From Zymobacter palmae (GTDB taxonomy: Bacteria > Pseudomonadota > Gammaproteobacteria > Pseudomonadales > Halomonadaceae): a stretch of 64,000 nt of DNA. The notes below the pieces were generated by a model, which worked only from the letters and a program-made list of their open reading frames with translations, had not been told where the DNA came from and made no database searches. Each line of letters opens with the position of its first letter. Within the stretch, counting starts at the first letter, position 1. The stretch lies in NCBI RefSeq assembly GCF_003610015.1, contig NZ_AP018933.1, positions 2,142,035-2,206,034 on the forward strand. The letters run 5' to 3'. Below are positions 9,031-17,649 of this stretch, piece by piece. The position numbers were made by a program, and so were the translations under genes.

Positions 9031-11178
9031 TCAACGCGCCAGTTCTCGACGGAAAGGAGGAAGCGCTTCTAAGAGCGCCTGACCATAGCGCTTCGTCAGC
9101 ACACGGCGGTCAAGAATGGTGATGCGCCCATGATCCTGCTCCTTACGGATCAGGCGGCCGCAGGCCTGCACCAAGCGAATCGACGCATCCGGTACGGTAA
9201 TCCGCATGAAGGGATTACCACCCTTGGTTTCGATCCACTCTGCAAGTGTAGCTCCGACGGGGTCATCCGGCACTGCAAAAGGCAGTCGCGTGATCACGAC
9301 ATGGGTCAAGTACTGTCCGGGCAAGTCGATACCTTCGGCAAAGCTCGCCAGACCAAAGATGATGCTGCCTTTCCCTTTGTCGATGCGTTTGCGGTGTTCC
9401 AGTAGCAGCTCATGGCGAGCACGCTGCCCCTGCACCAGCAGACGATCCGCTAGCCCCGCATTGCCAGAGGAGCGGATAGCATCCTCCACGGCCTGCATCT
9501 GGCGGCGCGCGGAAAACAACACCAGCGCCGCCTCGTCTTCACCCAGCCCTTTCACGCACTCAATGATGGCTTGCTCGTGAGCATCGCGCTGAGCGGGATC
9601 AACAGCAATAGGTGGCACCGATAGCACTGCACGCGAGTAATCGAAAGGACTAGGCAACTGCCGATAGCGATAGCGGTTGGCCAATCCGGCACGCTCCTGC
9701 AATCGCTCGAAGCGTCCCAATGCGGTCAGCGTAGCGGAGGTCAGTACCGCCCCGAAACAGCGTCCCCACAGATGACGCGCCAGCGTTTCGGCAGCGCTGA
9801 CCGGTGATGCCGCATAGACCAGTTCACCGTCCGCACCGTTGTTGGTGGATTCCAACTGAATCCAGCGCGCCTGTGGAGGAGCCGACGTCACGTCATCCAC
9901 AGCAGCAAAGGCCATCCACAGCCCGTGCGCCTCCAGGGCCCGCCCATGCAGCAGCGCCACCAGCGGCAGCCACTCTTCCGCCTGCTCTCGCGGCAGCCCG
10001 TTCTGCTTATCAGGATCAAGCGCTTCGCGCAGAATATCCGCGATGCTTTCCAGCGTGCGGCACAGCGCAGCGAACGGCGCGCACAGCGCAGCCGCCATCT
10101 CACGCAGCGCATCAGGAATCCGCCCCTGCTCGAAGCGGTGGCGCGGCATATCATTGCGGAAATCGCTCGACGGTTCTGGCAGCAGCTGGCGCCCCATCTG
10201 TAGCGCCGTCTGAAGGTGAGGCTCAATCGCCATCAGCTGTTCGGGCATCGCCTGCAGCAGACGTGCCACCACCGGCTGCACGGCCAAGGCGGCATGCAGA
10301 TCCGGCAACGACTTGCGCAGCTGATTCAGCCACCGCATGGCGCCCTGCACCGGCAGTCGCTGATGGAAATGCTCCAATGCCTTGTCGGGCAGGTGATGCG
10401 CTTCATCAAAGACGTAGATGCACTCCTTCGGCGGAGGCAACACCATGCCCCCTCCCAGCGCCAGATCAGCCAGCACCAAATCGTGGTTAGCCACGATAAT
10501 GTCGGCCTCTTCAACCTTGCGGCGCGCCTTGAAGAAGGCACAGGCAGAGAAATGACCACAGCGTCGATTGGTACACTGACGATGATCAGTGGTCAGCTGC
10601 CGCCAGTGTGCGTCCTGCACCGCATCGCGCCAGCTATCTCGGTCGCCCGCCCACTCACCACTGCCATAGGCCGTAGCCATTTCTGCGGCCAGCTCTCCCA
10701 CCTCTTCCTGCTTGTGCGACACGCTCTGTTCGAACAGCGACAGTGTCGGCGACTCCTCGGCACCGTCCATGACCTGTTCGAGGCGCGTCAGACACAAATA
10801 GCGCCCTCGCCCCTTCGCCAGTGCATAGTCGAAGGTCAGGCCGCTCTGCGCCTTCAGCATCGGCAGGTCGTGGTGCAGCACTTGTTCCTGCAGCGCCACC
10901 GTAGCCGTCGAGACCACCAGCCGTTTGCCGCGCGCCTTGGCGATCGGCAGTGCCGACAGCAGGTAGGCCAACGTCTTGCCAGTACCCGTACCGGCTTCCA
11001 GCACGCACACATGTTCATCACTGCGGCGCTCGCCTTGATCGTCGACCTCGATATTGCCCAGCGTGCGTGCAATTTCGGCGATCATCAGCTTCTGGCCATG
11101 GCGAGGCGACAGCGAGCGTGCCTCCAGCACACGGCGATAGGCTGCCTGGATATCGTTCTTCAGCGCATCGTCGAGCAT
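9031..11178 (-). CDS. dinG: ATP-dependent DNA helicase DinG
   Basis: 715 aa XPD-like superfamily 2 helicase, 5'-3' polarity in the family, acting on D-loops, R-loops and damaged DNA. Walker A EAGTGTGKT at 61-69. Four Fe-S cysteines C129, C202, C207 and C213 (the last three in CTNRRCGHFSAC) are the family signature. DEAH at 258-261 (VFDEAHHLPD). C-terminal QACGRLIRKEQDHG is motif VI. The start at 11178 aligns with E. coli DinG; an upstream ATG at 11199 adds seven residues. Length equals E. coli DinG (716 aa). Single gene with no LexA box recognised nearby. Confidence 0.93.
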   Translation of the reverse strand: MLDDALKNDIQAAYRRVLEARSLSPRHGQKLMIAEIARTLGNIEVDDQGERRSDEHVCVLEAGTGTGKTLAYLLSALPIAKARGKRLVVSTATVALQEQVLHHDLPMLKAQSGLTFDYALAKGRGRYLCLTRLEQVMDGAEESPTLSLFEQSVSHKQEEVGELAAEMATAYGSGEWAGDRDSWRDAVQDAHWRQLTTDHRQCTNRRCGHFSACAFFKARRKVEEADIIVANHDLVLADLALGGGMVLPPPKECIYVFDEAHHLPDKALEHFHQRLPVQGAMRWLNQLRKSLPDLHAALAVQPVVARLLQAMPEQLMAIEPHLQTALQMGRQLLPEPSSDFRNDMPRHRFEQGRIPDALREMAAALCAPFAALCRTLESIADILREALDPDKQNGLPREQAEEWLPLVALLHGRALEAHGLWMAFAAVDDVTSAPPQARWIQLESTNNGADGELVYAASPVSAAETLARHLWGRCFGAVLTSATLTALGRFERLQERAGLANRYRYRQLPSPFDYSRAVLSVPPIAVDPAQRDAHEQAIIECVKGLGEDEAALVLFSARRQMQAVEDAIRSSGNAGLADRLLVQGQRARHELLLEHRKRIDKGKGSIIFGLASFAEGIDLPGQYLTHVVITRLPFAVPDDPVGATLAEWIETKGGNPFMRITVPDASIRLVQACGRLIRKEQDHGRITILDRRVLTKRYGQALLEALPPFRRELAR

Positions 11179-11221
11179 GATCGGGCGGGATGACCTCATA
11201 TGAATTCAGGCGGGGGAATGA

Positions 11222-11257
11222 CCTGATGATGCCCACCGGAACGGCAGCATCATCAGG
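11222..11257. terminator. Hairpin between rhlB and dinG
   Basis: CCTGATGATGC and GCATCATCAGG form an 11-bp stem around a 14-nt loop, 26 bp after the rhlB stop. No T-run follows on the minus strand; it could be a rho-dependent or processing structure. Confidence 0.4.
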
Positions 11258-11282
11258 ACAGGGTGGGACCTACAGCGATGGG

Positions 11283-12593
11283 TTAGAGCAGGCCTTCCGG
11301 CGGATGCTCACAGGGCAGCTTGTTCTTGATGAACGCTTCAATATCCGGCAGTGCATAGGCGTCTTCTTCACCCATGAAGCTGATGGATACCCCTTTTGCG
11401 CCCGCACGGCCGGTACGACCGATACGGTGCACGTAGTCTTCAGGGTCTTCCGGCAGGGTATAATTGATGACCTGACTAACGCCATCAATATGAATACCAC
11501 GCCCTGCGACATCGGTCGCGACCAGCACGTTGACGTCACCTTCGCGGAACTGTTCAAGCGTTCGCAGGCGCTGTTTCTGTGCCACATCACCGGACAGCAT
11601 CGCTACGTTTAACCCTTCAGCACGCAGATGCTCATCAAGCTTGCGCACCCGATCACGACGGTTAGCGAACACCATGACACGCTCATGCGTCGACTGCTTG
11701 AGGATATTGCTCAGCAAGCGCGGCTTGTCCTGATCACTGACCAGATAGACATGCTGCTCAACGTTGTCGGCCGTCTGGGTCTTCGCTTCGATCTCGACAT
11801 AGGCCGGTTCGTGCGTCCATTGGCTCGACAGATTGAGGATGTCCTGTGTGAACGTTGCCGAGAACAGGAACGTCTGACGTTCTTCACGACGCGGTGTCGC
11901 CCGGATGATGCGTTTCACGTCCGGGATGAAGCCCATCGACAGCATGCGGTCGGCTTCGTCCAGCACCAACACTTCGACCTGACGCAGATCCAAGTCGCCA
12001 CGCTGCTGGAAGTCGAGCAGACGCCCTGGGGTTGCGATCACCAGATCCACGCGACGTTTCACCTGCTGCTGCTGCTTCTGATAATCCATACCGCCGACCA
12101 GACTGGCGATCGTGATATCGGTATAGCGAATCAGCGTCTGGGCATCTTTCTCAATCTGAAGCGCCAGCTCGCGCGTCGGCGCAATAATCAGTGCGCGCGG
12201 TGTGCTGGGCTGCTGGCCTTCTGGACGCTGCTCCTCGAGGAAGTAGGCCAGAATGGCGATCAGGAAGGCCGCGGTCTTGCCGGTTCCCGTCTGCGCCTTG
12301 CCAACGACATCACGTCCCAGCAGCGTGTACGCCAAGGATTCGCCTTGGATCGGCGTACAGTACTGGAACCCCTGCTCGGCAATGGCACGCAACAGCGGCT
12401 GGGGAAGATCGAAGTCCTGGAAGCGCCATTGTCCCGGTACGGGAGGCACCTCAGGCAGTGCGACATGCGCCTGCTGTGGCGCAGAAGACGGAGCGCCCCC
12501 CTCACGACGAGCCTGACGCGGTTTGCGACGGCGGCGCTTGGGTTTACGCTGAGGGTTCTGGGTCGGTTGTGGTTGCTTTTCCGACTCGCTCAT
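11283..12593 (-). CDS. rhlB: DEAD-box ATP-dependent RNA helicase RhlB
   Basis: 436 aa from the ATG at 12593. RhlB unwinds structured RNA in the degradosome together with RNase E and PNPase. N-terminal basic tail ([14 protein letters not shown], residues 18-30); Q motif FQYCTPIQ at 76-83; Walker A AQTGTGKT at 100-107; DEAD at 212-215; SAT at 245-247; [10 protein letters not shown] near 397. The order and the short acidic C-terminus ([15 protein letters not shown]) match gammaproteobacterial RhlB rather than RhlE or CsdA. The frame upstream of 12593 is open but shows no family homology. rne is in the same window at 42 kb. Confidence 0.88.
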   Translation of the reverse strand: MSESEKQPQPTQNPQRKPKRRRRKPRQARREGGAPSSAPQQAHVALPEVPPVPGQWRFQDFDLPQPLLRAIAEQGFQYCTPIQGESLAYTLLGRDVVGKAQTGTGKTAAFLIAILAYFLEEQRPEGQQPSTPRALIIAPTRELALQIEKDAQTLIRYTDITIASLVGGMDYQKQQQQVKRRVDLVIATPGRLLDFQQRGDLDLRQVEVLVLDEADRMLSMGFIPDVKRIIRATPRREERQTFLFSATFTQDILNLSSQWTHEPAYVEIEAKTQTADNVEQHVYLVSDQDKPRLLSNILKQSTHERVMVFANRRDRVRKLDEHLRAEGLNVAMLSGDVAQKQRLRTLEQFREGDVNVLVATDVAGRGIHIDGVSQVINYTLPEDPEDYVHRIGRTGRAGAKGVSISFMGEEDAYALPDIEAFIKNKLPCEHPPEGLL

Positions 12594-13035
12594 GGCTACT
12601 CGACCGGTTGAATGGATGGAAAACGGGCATACAGCATCTCGGCTTACAGTAAAGAAGCCGCTATGCGCATCGACCCGAAAGAAAGGCTGCCAGAGGCGGC
12701 CCCTTGTAACGACAGCGCACAAGTGTATCAGACACAGAGGGCTTCGTGCTTGCCAGCATACGCTGAACACCGCGAATTACTTCGCCTGACAGGTAACAAC
12801 GCCCTTCGCAGGCGGTAACAGAAGCGTCGATCATATTGATTACGCTGGCAAACCTTGCCCCTTAGGGTTTACGGATGGTTAACGCGCGCATTGATCCTTT
12901 TGCCCTCACACGACAGCGATTTCATCGGCAGGATAGCCAACCATACGGCAGGGTCTGTTAGACTAGCGGCATTCTCACCGCTTCCTTGGGGAAGCGGCTG
13001 ATACCGCGATTACTTCTTTTATGCAGGAGCCTGTC
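12594..13035. other. Intergenic region with a hairpin
   Basis: About 440 bp between divergent rhlB and the xthA unit, so promoters for both must lie here. I see no gene. A perfect 8-bp hairpin CCGCTTCC-TTGG-GGAAGCGG (12978-12997) lies in what would be the leader of the plus-strand unit; no T-run follows it. A TAGACT near 12960 is a possible -10 for that unit. Confidence 0.4.
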
Positions 13036-13266
13036 ATGACGCGCAGGAAAAAGACCCGTTCCATGGCTGACCGAGTCATGATTCGTACCGGCCGCCGCAA
13101 GGACTACAAACAGTGGCGCCATGAGAATCCTGACCAGGTCAAATCAAGCGACCGCTACACGCGCAAGAAACTCAAGCAGCGCAAGGCACAAGCCGCTCGC
13201 AAGCAGGAACGTCAGGAAAACGCGCCTGTACTGCCGCTGCACCCGGATCAGCCAGAGGCCACCTGA
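13036..13266 (+). CDS. Small basic conserved-type protein coupled to xthA
   Basis: 76 aa starting MTRRKKTRSMADRVM; AGGAG lies 6 nt before this ATG. It is strongly basic (KK, RRK, KKLKQRK, RKQER), with no membrane segment or cysteine, and has a short hydrophobic-proline tail (APVLPLHPD). Its TGA overlaps the xthA ATG (TGATG), so the two are translated in concert. Charge and position suggest nucleic-acid binding, but this is inference. I do not recognise the family. The longer frame from 13021 places the SD inside the coding region, so I prefer 13036. Confidence 0.7.
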   Translation: MTRRKKTRSMADRVMIRTGRRKDYKQWRHENPDQVKSSDRYTRKKLKQRKAQAARKQERQENAPVLPLHPDQPEAT

Positions 13267-14078
13267 TGCGCTTGGTGTCATTCAACGTCAATGGAGTGCG
13301 TGCCCGCCCGCATCAGCTGGAAGCACTTGTCGATACGCTGTCGCCGGATGTTATTGGCCTGCAAGAAACGAAGGTACAGGACAGTGAATTTCCGCTGTCC
13401 GGTCTACAGGCACTCGGCTATCACGTCCACTACTTCGGACAGAAAGGCCACTACGGTGTTGCGCTGATGACGCGGCAAGCCCCGCGCGACGTCATCTATG
13501 GTTTCGATGATGACGAAGACGATGCTCAGCGCCGCATGATTGGTGTCGTGCTCGACACCGACAACGGCCCTCTGACGGTGTACAACGGCTACTTCCCTCA
13601 AGGGGAGAACGTCGAGCATCCAACCAAATTTCCCAACAAGCGCCGTTTCTATGCCCAGCTGAACGCTAGGCTGCGCAACTGCCATCAGCCGGATGACCTG
13701 GTTGCCGTCATGGGCGACTTCAACATTTCGCCCGAAGATCAGGACATCGGTATCGGCGAACCCAACCGCAAGCGCTGGCTGCGTGAAGGCAAAACGAGCT
13801 TCCAGCCAGAAGAGCGCGCATGGCTGGGCCAATTGAAGGAGTGGGGCATGAGCGACAGCTACCGCTGCTGCCATCCCGACAGCAGCGAGCTGTTCAGCTG
13901 GTTCGACTATCGCTCAAAAGGCTTCGACCGTGAGCCGAAGCGCGGCCTGCGTATTGATCTGATCATGGTCTCCGAAGGCCTGAAAGGGTTCGTACAGGCC
14001 TCAGGCATCGACTATGTACTGCGCGGCATGGAGAAGCCGTCCGACCACGCGCCAGTGTGGACGGATATCGCGCTCTAG
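13266..14078 (+). CDS. xthA: Exodeoxyribonuclease III
   Basis: 270 aa AP endonuclease/3'-5' exonuclease of base-excision repair (EEP fold). Catalytic residues recognisable: N in SFNVNG (residue 7), E in LQETKV, Y in YNGYFPQGEN, D and N in MGDFNISPED, D in RIDLIMV and H in SDHAPVW at the end. Length matches E. coli ExoIII (268 aa). Starts inside the stop of the small basic protein gene. The TAG stop is part of a CTAG that appears to be the duplicated target of the adjacent MITE-like element. Confidence 0.95.
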   Translation: MRLVSFNVNGVRARPHQLEALVDTLSPDVIGLQETKVQDSEFPLSGLQALGYHVHYFGQKGHYGVALMTRQAPRDVIYGFDDDEDDAQRRMIGVVLDTDNGPLTVYNGYFPQGENVEHPTKFPNKRRFYAQLNARLRNCHQPDDLVAVMGDFNISPEDQDIGIGEPNRKRWLREGKTSFQPEERAWLGQLKEWGMSDSYRCCHPDSSELFSWFDYRSKGFDREPKRGLRIDLIMVSEGLKGFVQASGIDYVLRGMEKPSDHAPVWTDIAL

Positions 14079-14216
14079 GGCTTGTACGAAAAGTCGGCGA
14101 GCGACGATCAGACAAGGCAAAAATCAGCGAAAAGACGGAGTTTACGGGGGTAAATGAGTACTTTGAGCTGATTTTTAACGCCGTATGGCCGAACACAGGC
14201 AGTTTTCGTACAAAGC
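14079..14216. mobile_element. MITE-like element, IS5-type ends, CTAG target duplication
   Basis: 138 bp flanked by CTAG at 14075-14078 and at 14217-14220. The ends are imperfect inverted repeats sharing TTGTACGAAAA (left end GGCTTGTACGAAAAGTCGGC; right end in reverse complement GCTTTGTACGAAAACTGCCT). A second inner inverted repeat, AAAAATCAGC/GCTGATTTTT (14119-14128 and 14167-14176), allows a long hairpin. There is no coding capacity. The IS5 subgroup is known to duplicate a YTAR tetranucleotide, which CTAG fits. The parent transposon is not in the window. Confidence 0.65.
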
Positions 14217-14412
14217 CTAGTGAGAAACGGGCCTTTCAAGGTACTCAGCCTAAAGGCCCGTTTGCTCTTTTACGCCGGTCAGCTTCACTTTTATCCCTTT
14301 AATCTGATTAGTCTTCTTGCCCCAATAGCCTTTGGCAACGGCACTTGCGCTCGTTTCTATGCTTTACCGCATCGCGCAAGGTAGCAATACCTTGTTCTTA
14401 GAGTCTTTTCAT

Positions 14413-15240
14413 ATGACAACTGACGCACAGCCATCGGCCCCGTCACTCAAACTCGCGCTTTGCGCCATTATCCTTATCGTCGTCACCCATATCATTGGCG
14501 TTCCATTGGCCTTCTGGGAGAAAAGCTACCCCTTCGAACATACAGAGCATGTCATTTTTATGACGGTCTTGTTCAGCGCTCTTTCTTCAGGCTACTGCGT
14601 TCTTTTCTATGCCATCTACAAAGCCCCCCCTGCCTCATCGCTGACACCCAAAACGCGAAAACGCACCACTACCAGAAAGAGATCGGCACCTAAACGCAGA
14701 TCGCATGGACAGAAGGGGTATGACACGATCGCGCCCACCACTTGGCACGAACGTCTACTGATGAAAGGGATCAACAAGGTACTGCGCCGAGCCATAGTTA
14801 CGGCATTCGTAATTGCCCCCGTCGCCACCATTGCGCTCACCATCATCAGCGCCCTACTTCCCAAGCCGGCCGCTGAATGGCTAATGCGTATTCCCAGCTA
14901 CTTGTTCTGCGGTGCCCTTGCGGCCATCTTGCTTGTTTTCGTTGGCGCAGCGCTGGAATGCCTGTTTTTCCATGATGCGGTGATACTCAAACGCCCGCCG
15001 CTAAAACCCAAACGCCGCACTCGCTCGCGCAAAAACACGTCGAAATACGGAGCATCTAGGACTGCCGGCTGGCGCGATGACCATACTAAGTCAGGCTATT
15101 TTGATGACATTAATAGCAGCGGCTATGACAGTGATGACAGCAGCGATGACTCGAGCAGTGGCTGCGACAGCACGTCGGACTCTTGCTGCGATACTTCGGA
15201 CAGTTCATCAAGTGATTGCTCATCGTCTAGCAGCGACTAG
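14413..15240 (+). CDS. Predicted four-helix membrane protein with Ser/Asp/Cys-rich tail
   Basis: 275 aa from the ATG at 14413; a longer frame from 14332 is possible, and neither start has a strong SD. Hydrophobic helices lie at about residues 13-33, 46-67, 135-158 and 170-197. Basic stretches occur between helices 2 and 3 (RKRTTTRKRSAPKRR) and after helix 4 (KPKRRTRSRKN). The last 45 residues are almost only Ser, Asp and Gly, with four cysteines, ending in SSSSSD. I do not recognise the family. The 101-aa protein at 16563 has a similar tail, so the tails may share a role such as metal binding; this is inference. Confidence 0.6.
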   Translation: MTTDAQPSAPSLKLALCAIILIVVTHIIGVPLAFWEKSYPFEHTEHVIFMTVLFSALSSGYCVLFYAIYKAPPASSLTPKTRKRTTTRKRSAPKRRSHGQKGYDTIAPTTWHERLLMKGINKVLRRAIVTAFVIAPVATIALTIISALLPKPAAEWLMRIPSYLFCGALAAILLVFVGAALECLFFHDAVILKRPPLKPKRRTRSRKNTSKYGASRTAGWRDDHTKSGYFDDINSSGYDSDDSSDDSSSGCDSTSDSCCDTSDSSSSDCSSSSSD

Positions 15241-15403
15241 TGCTCGCGGCATTTTCATTGCCGCAACTTACATAGCGCCGAGGCACGCGAACAATAGCGC
15301 CAGACATGCCGATACAGGTAAACGGTGCAGGTAGCACCGCGGCATTGATTGCGATGCGCAACAGCCACCACTTTCGAATTCCCTCTGACACGCGGAAACA
15401 GTC

Positions 15404-15739
15404 ATGAAACCCTATCGCCGAGCCGCACCGCTATTGGTTACCCCATTGCAATACTGGCAAGGAAAACTCATGACACTCTCGTATCAGGCGCTAGTGCCAA
15501 CAGGGTGTCTGTTGTTCATAACGGCCCCTATCAGCATAGTGCTAACACTACTGGCACTGTGCTGGGCACCACCTTACGCCGATAAGCTGATGCTGTTAGA
15601 TCGCTGGGTATGGCTACCTACTGCCATTGGCATGTTTCTGTGCCTTATTATGCCGCTCTTGCTGATTATCACCGATAAGCCCGCAACCACGCTGGGCGTC
15701 CTGCTCTGCCGCTGGGCATCTCGACGCTCTTCCAGATAA
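15404..15739 (+). CDS. Hypothetical small membrane protein
   Basis: 111 aa with two clear hydrophobic helices (about 32-53 and 68-90) and Arg-rich ends (KPYRRAA at the start, RWASRRSSR at the end). GGAAAC lies 6 nt before the ATG. It follows the previous membrane protein by 163 bp on the same strand and may be cotranscribed. No family recognised. A shorter start at the internal Met 23 is possible. Coding status is moderate only. Confidence 0.45.
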   Translation: MKPYRRAAPLLVTPLQYWQGKLMTLSYQALVPTGCLLFITAPISIVLTLLALCWAPPYADKLMLLDRWVWLPTAIGMFLCLIMPLLLIITDKPATTLGVLLCRWASRRSSR

Positions 15740-16172
15740 GCATGGCGGATTGCCCCTTCAATGCAGCCATCATATTAAAGAAGCTCCCGCCGCCATTTGC
15801 CCCCCCTACCATTGCAGATTCGACCGCATTAGGATGGCGCGAGACAGGCACCGTCTCGCTATCAGCCAGATGACCTCACATCATCGACGACGTCACCTTC
15901 ACCGATCAGGCAACGAGAATCACTATATCCAAAGCATTGCGATAAGGATTACCCCTCCTTATAATTCCAACTATTCTACTAATAATTAAGTGATTATAGA
16001 ATTCTCCCTATCTAGCCGATATGGCTTACGACCTATCTATTCAAATGATATCGATAAGCGATAATTTTCAGCACTAAAATAAGAATATAATATGGAGCGC
16101 CAACCCCTCAAACCCGAGTATCATCATGAAGTATTGTGTAATAGATATGGGGGCACTGAAAGGAAGGCAATC

Positions 16173-16265
16173 ATGACCAGTTATCAAAACGTCAACAGCC
16201 ATGCGGGATACAGCACATCAAAGCCTTTGCTTTTCTTCTGTGATTCGCTGCAGAATAGGCGTTAG
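16173..16265 (+). CDS. Possible 30-residue small ORF
   Basis: ATG preceded by AAAGGAAGG (spacing about 5) and by the TATAAT at 16086. The product would be MTSYQNVNSHAGYSTS followed by a short hydrophobic stretch and LQNRR. No family is recognised. It may be a real small protein, a leader peptide or the decayed 5' end of a lost gene. Confidence 0.25.
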   Translation: MTSYQNVNSHAGYSTSKPLLFFCDSLQNRR

Positions 16266-16431
16266 CGAAACGCACATTTAAAGAGCGCCATAATTCCATA
16301 TAGAAACACACATCAAAATGAAGACGATATCATTCTTTGGCCTATACCCCCTTCGTCGTATTTGCAGTTTGTTTCCACCCGACCATTATGCGCATGAACC
16401 GGTTGAAACGCTCATCGTGACCTCCGGCTTA

Positions 16432-16496
16432 CCGGCAGCATGGACAGGGGAAGCTGCCGGACCCTGGTGACTCAGAGGCGATCCCGCTGAGTCACC
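16432..16496 (+). promoter_or_regulatory. Candidate structured RNA: pseudoknot plus hairpin upstream of a small membrane protein gene
   Basis: Stem A pairs CCGGCAGC (16432-16439) with GCTGCCGG (16453-16460). CAGGG in its loop (16445-16449) can pair with CCCTG (16462-16466) just 3' of the stem, which is an H-type pseudoknot. Stem B pairs GGTGACTCAG (16466-16475) with CTGAGTCACC (16487-16496). The block ends 66 nt before the ATG at 16563. It does not match any riboswitch consensus that I can recall. Confidence 0.4.
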
Positions 16497-16562
16497 GTCT
16501 ACAGCAGCACTCGCTTGCTTTATTATAAATAATGAATCGATAACACTTATAAAGGGATAAAT

Positions 16563-16868
16563 ATGCTTAGCCTCATTCTGACAGCACTCGCTCTTTTCGT
16601 CCTCTATCTTATTTTTCGTCACAAAAAAGCACCTGCAAACAGCAACCCTGCTAGACGGCGTTATTCTAACGATTCCTCTTCCTATACTTCCTATAGTAGT
16701 AGCGGTGGAGATACAGGCTGGAGCAGCGATGACAGCAGTTATAGCCACCACCACCACAGCTACAGCGGTGGCGATAGCTATGATAGTGGGAGCTGTAGCT
16801 ACGACAGTGGTAGCAGCGACTGTGGTGGCGGTGATAGCGGTGGCGACAGTGGTGGCAGCTCGGACTGA
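16563..16868 (+). CDS. Small membrane-anchored protein with His/Ser/Asp/Cys-rich tail
   Basis: 101 aa. One N-terminal transmembrane helix (residues 2-20), a short basic segment (RHKKAP), then about 75 residues of low complexity built from Ser, Asp, Gly and Tyr with one HHHH block and two cysteines, ending GGDSGGSSD. AAAGGGAT lies 6 nt before the ATG. The tail resembles that of the 275-aa protein at 14413. Such a tail would be exposed on one side of the membrane and could bind metal; this is inference. The family is unknown. Overlapping minus-strand ORFs here are shadows of the repeats. A perfect 28-bp palindrome follows. Confidence 0.55.
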   Translation: MLSLILTALALFVLYLIFRHKKAPANSNPARRRYSNDSSSYTSYSSSGGDTGWSSDDSSYSHHHHSYSGGDSYDSGSCSYDSGSSDCGGGDSGGDSGGSSD

Positions 16869-16934
16869 TCGCGCCCACGCATAACGCGAGCGACCATTGC
16901 CCACATCCGCATGTCTATGGTCTTACTCATAACA

Positions 16935-16962
16935 AACGGCCTAGAGATATCTCTAGGCCGTT
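16935..16962. terminator. Perfect 28-bp palindrome, probable terminator
   Basis: AACGGCCTAGAGAT followed by its exact reverse complement, 66 bp after the stop at 16868. The T-run is short (TTATCGT), so termination efficiency is uncertain; the symmetry could also suit a protein-binding site. Confidence 0.45.
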
Positions 16963-17559
16963 ATCGTGTCATGGATGGCCATCCTGACCGACGCACTTTG
17001 CAACCGAGCCGCCAGCAGTAAAGGTATCGAGCTGAAGCGCTACTAGCCTCTATCGGCCTATCTCTCCCTTCCCTCTTTTGCAGTTAGCCTACCGCCGTGT
17101 TTACGCATGACTCACCTTGCCGTACAACGTGGCCAGTCGGGCACCTTATTGACTCTCATTATCCACGCCATGAGAGTGAGGTACCTTACCGTCGATTAGA
17201 AAGCGGGGCTCATATCCAACCCTCAAAGAGGGTTCTTGAATGATGAAAGGCGGTACATCACCATCAAAGCGGCAGCGCAGCCTATGCCGTTACGACCTGC
17301 GCCATTGATCGTCGCCAGCCTACTTTCACGCCGCATAATGTCGCTGATACTCGCCCCCCTTACGTTTTGTGATGCTGACTCTACGCCCTCGCACAATGCC
17401 CTTCGCCATATGCTTAGAGCATGCTTCATAACCCCACTCCCCGTGTTATTGAGGAAGCTTTACACCATAAATTGCGGTAAAAGCCATCTATTTTAGAAAG
17501 GGCAAAATCAATGACTCAGGTTATGAAATAGACTCTTAAGGGATGGCCCTAAAACGACG

Positions 17560-17592
17560 AAGGGCTGCACGACATTGCGTCGCACGGCCCTT
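17560..17592. terminator. Terminator downstream of tolR
   Basis: AAGGGC/GCCCTT with further pairing inside forms a GC-rich hairpin. On the minus strand it is followed by CGTCGTTTTAGG. It lies 57 bp after the tolR stop, indicating that transcription ends without tolA or tolB. Confidence 0.55.
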
Positions 17593-17649
17593 TATCTTGC
17601 TACCGATATCTTGATCACATTCCAACTGGAAATGATCGCCAATCAGGCA

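Larger units (their letters stand above)
15740..16562. other. AT-rich intergenic region with a promoter-like site and a structured segment
   Basis: About 820 bp, clearly richer in A+T than the flanks, with no long gene. A perfect TATAAT at 16086-16091 has TTTTCA 15 bp upstream (16065-16070) and could drive the 30-codon ORF at 16173. The segment 16432-16496 folds into two hairpins (separate entry). The rest shows nothing that I can name. Confidence 0.4.
16869..17649. other. Intergenic region without a supported gene
   Basis: About 780 bp between the low-complexity membrane protein gene and tolR. It holds the palindrome at 16935-16962, a small hairpin AACCCTC/GAGGGTT at 17218-17234 and the terminator at 17560-17592. 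Overlapping open frames of 68-86 codons on both strands near 17.22-17.50 kb show no SD or family feature and are not annotated. Confidence 0.5.

Noticed and set aside
16423-16501. Assignment of the two-hairpin segment to a known riboswitch (c-di-GMP, glycine, cobalamin, SAH, guanidine classes)
   Set aside because: Short local resemblances were found (for example CTCCGGCTTACCGGCAGC), but the conserved core order of each class is not met.
16386-16904. 172-codon minus-strand frame rich in Ala, Thr and Val
   Set aside because: It is the complement of the Ser/Asp-rich tail; the plus-strand gene has an SD and a membrane helix at its start.
17223-17496. Overlapping frames of 68 codons (minus) and 86 codons (plus)
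   Set aside because: Neither has an SD, and they overlap each other; a hairpin lies across the minus-strand stop. Left unannotated; homology search could reopen this.
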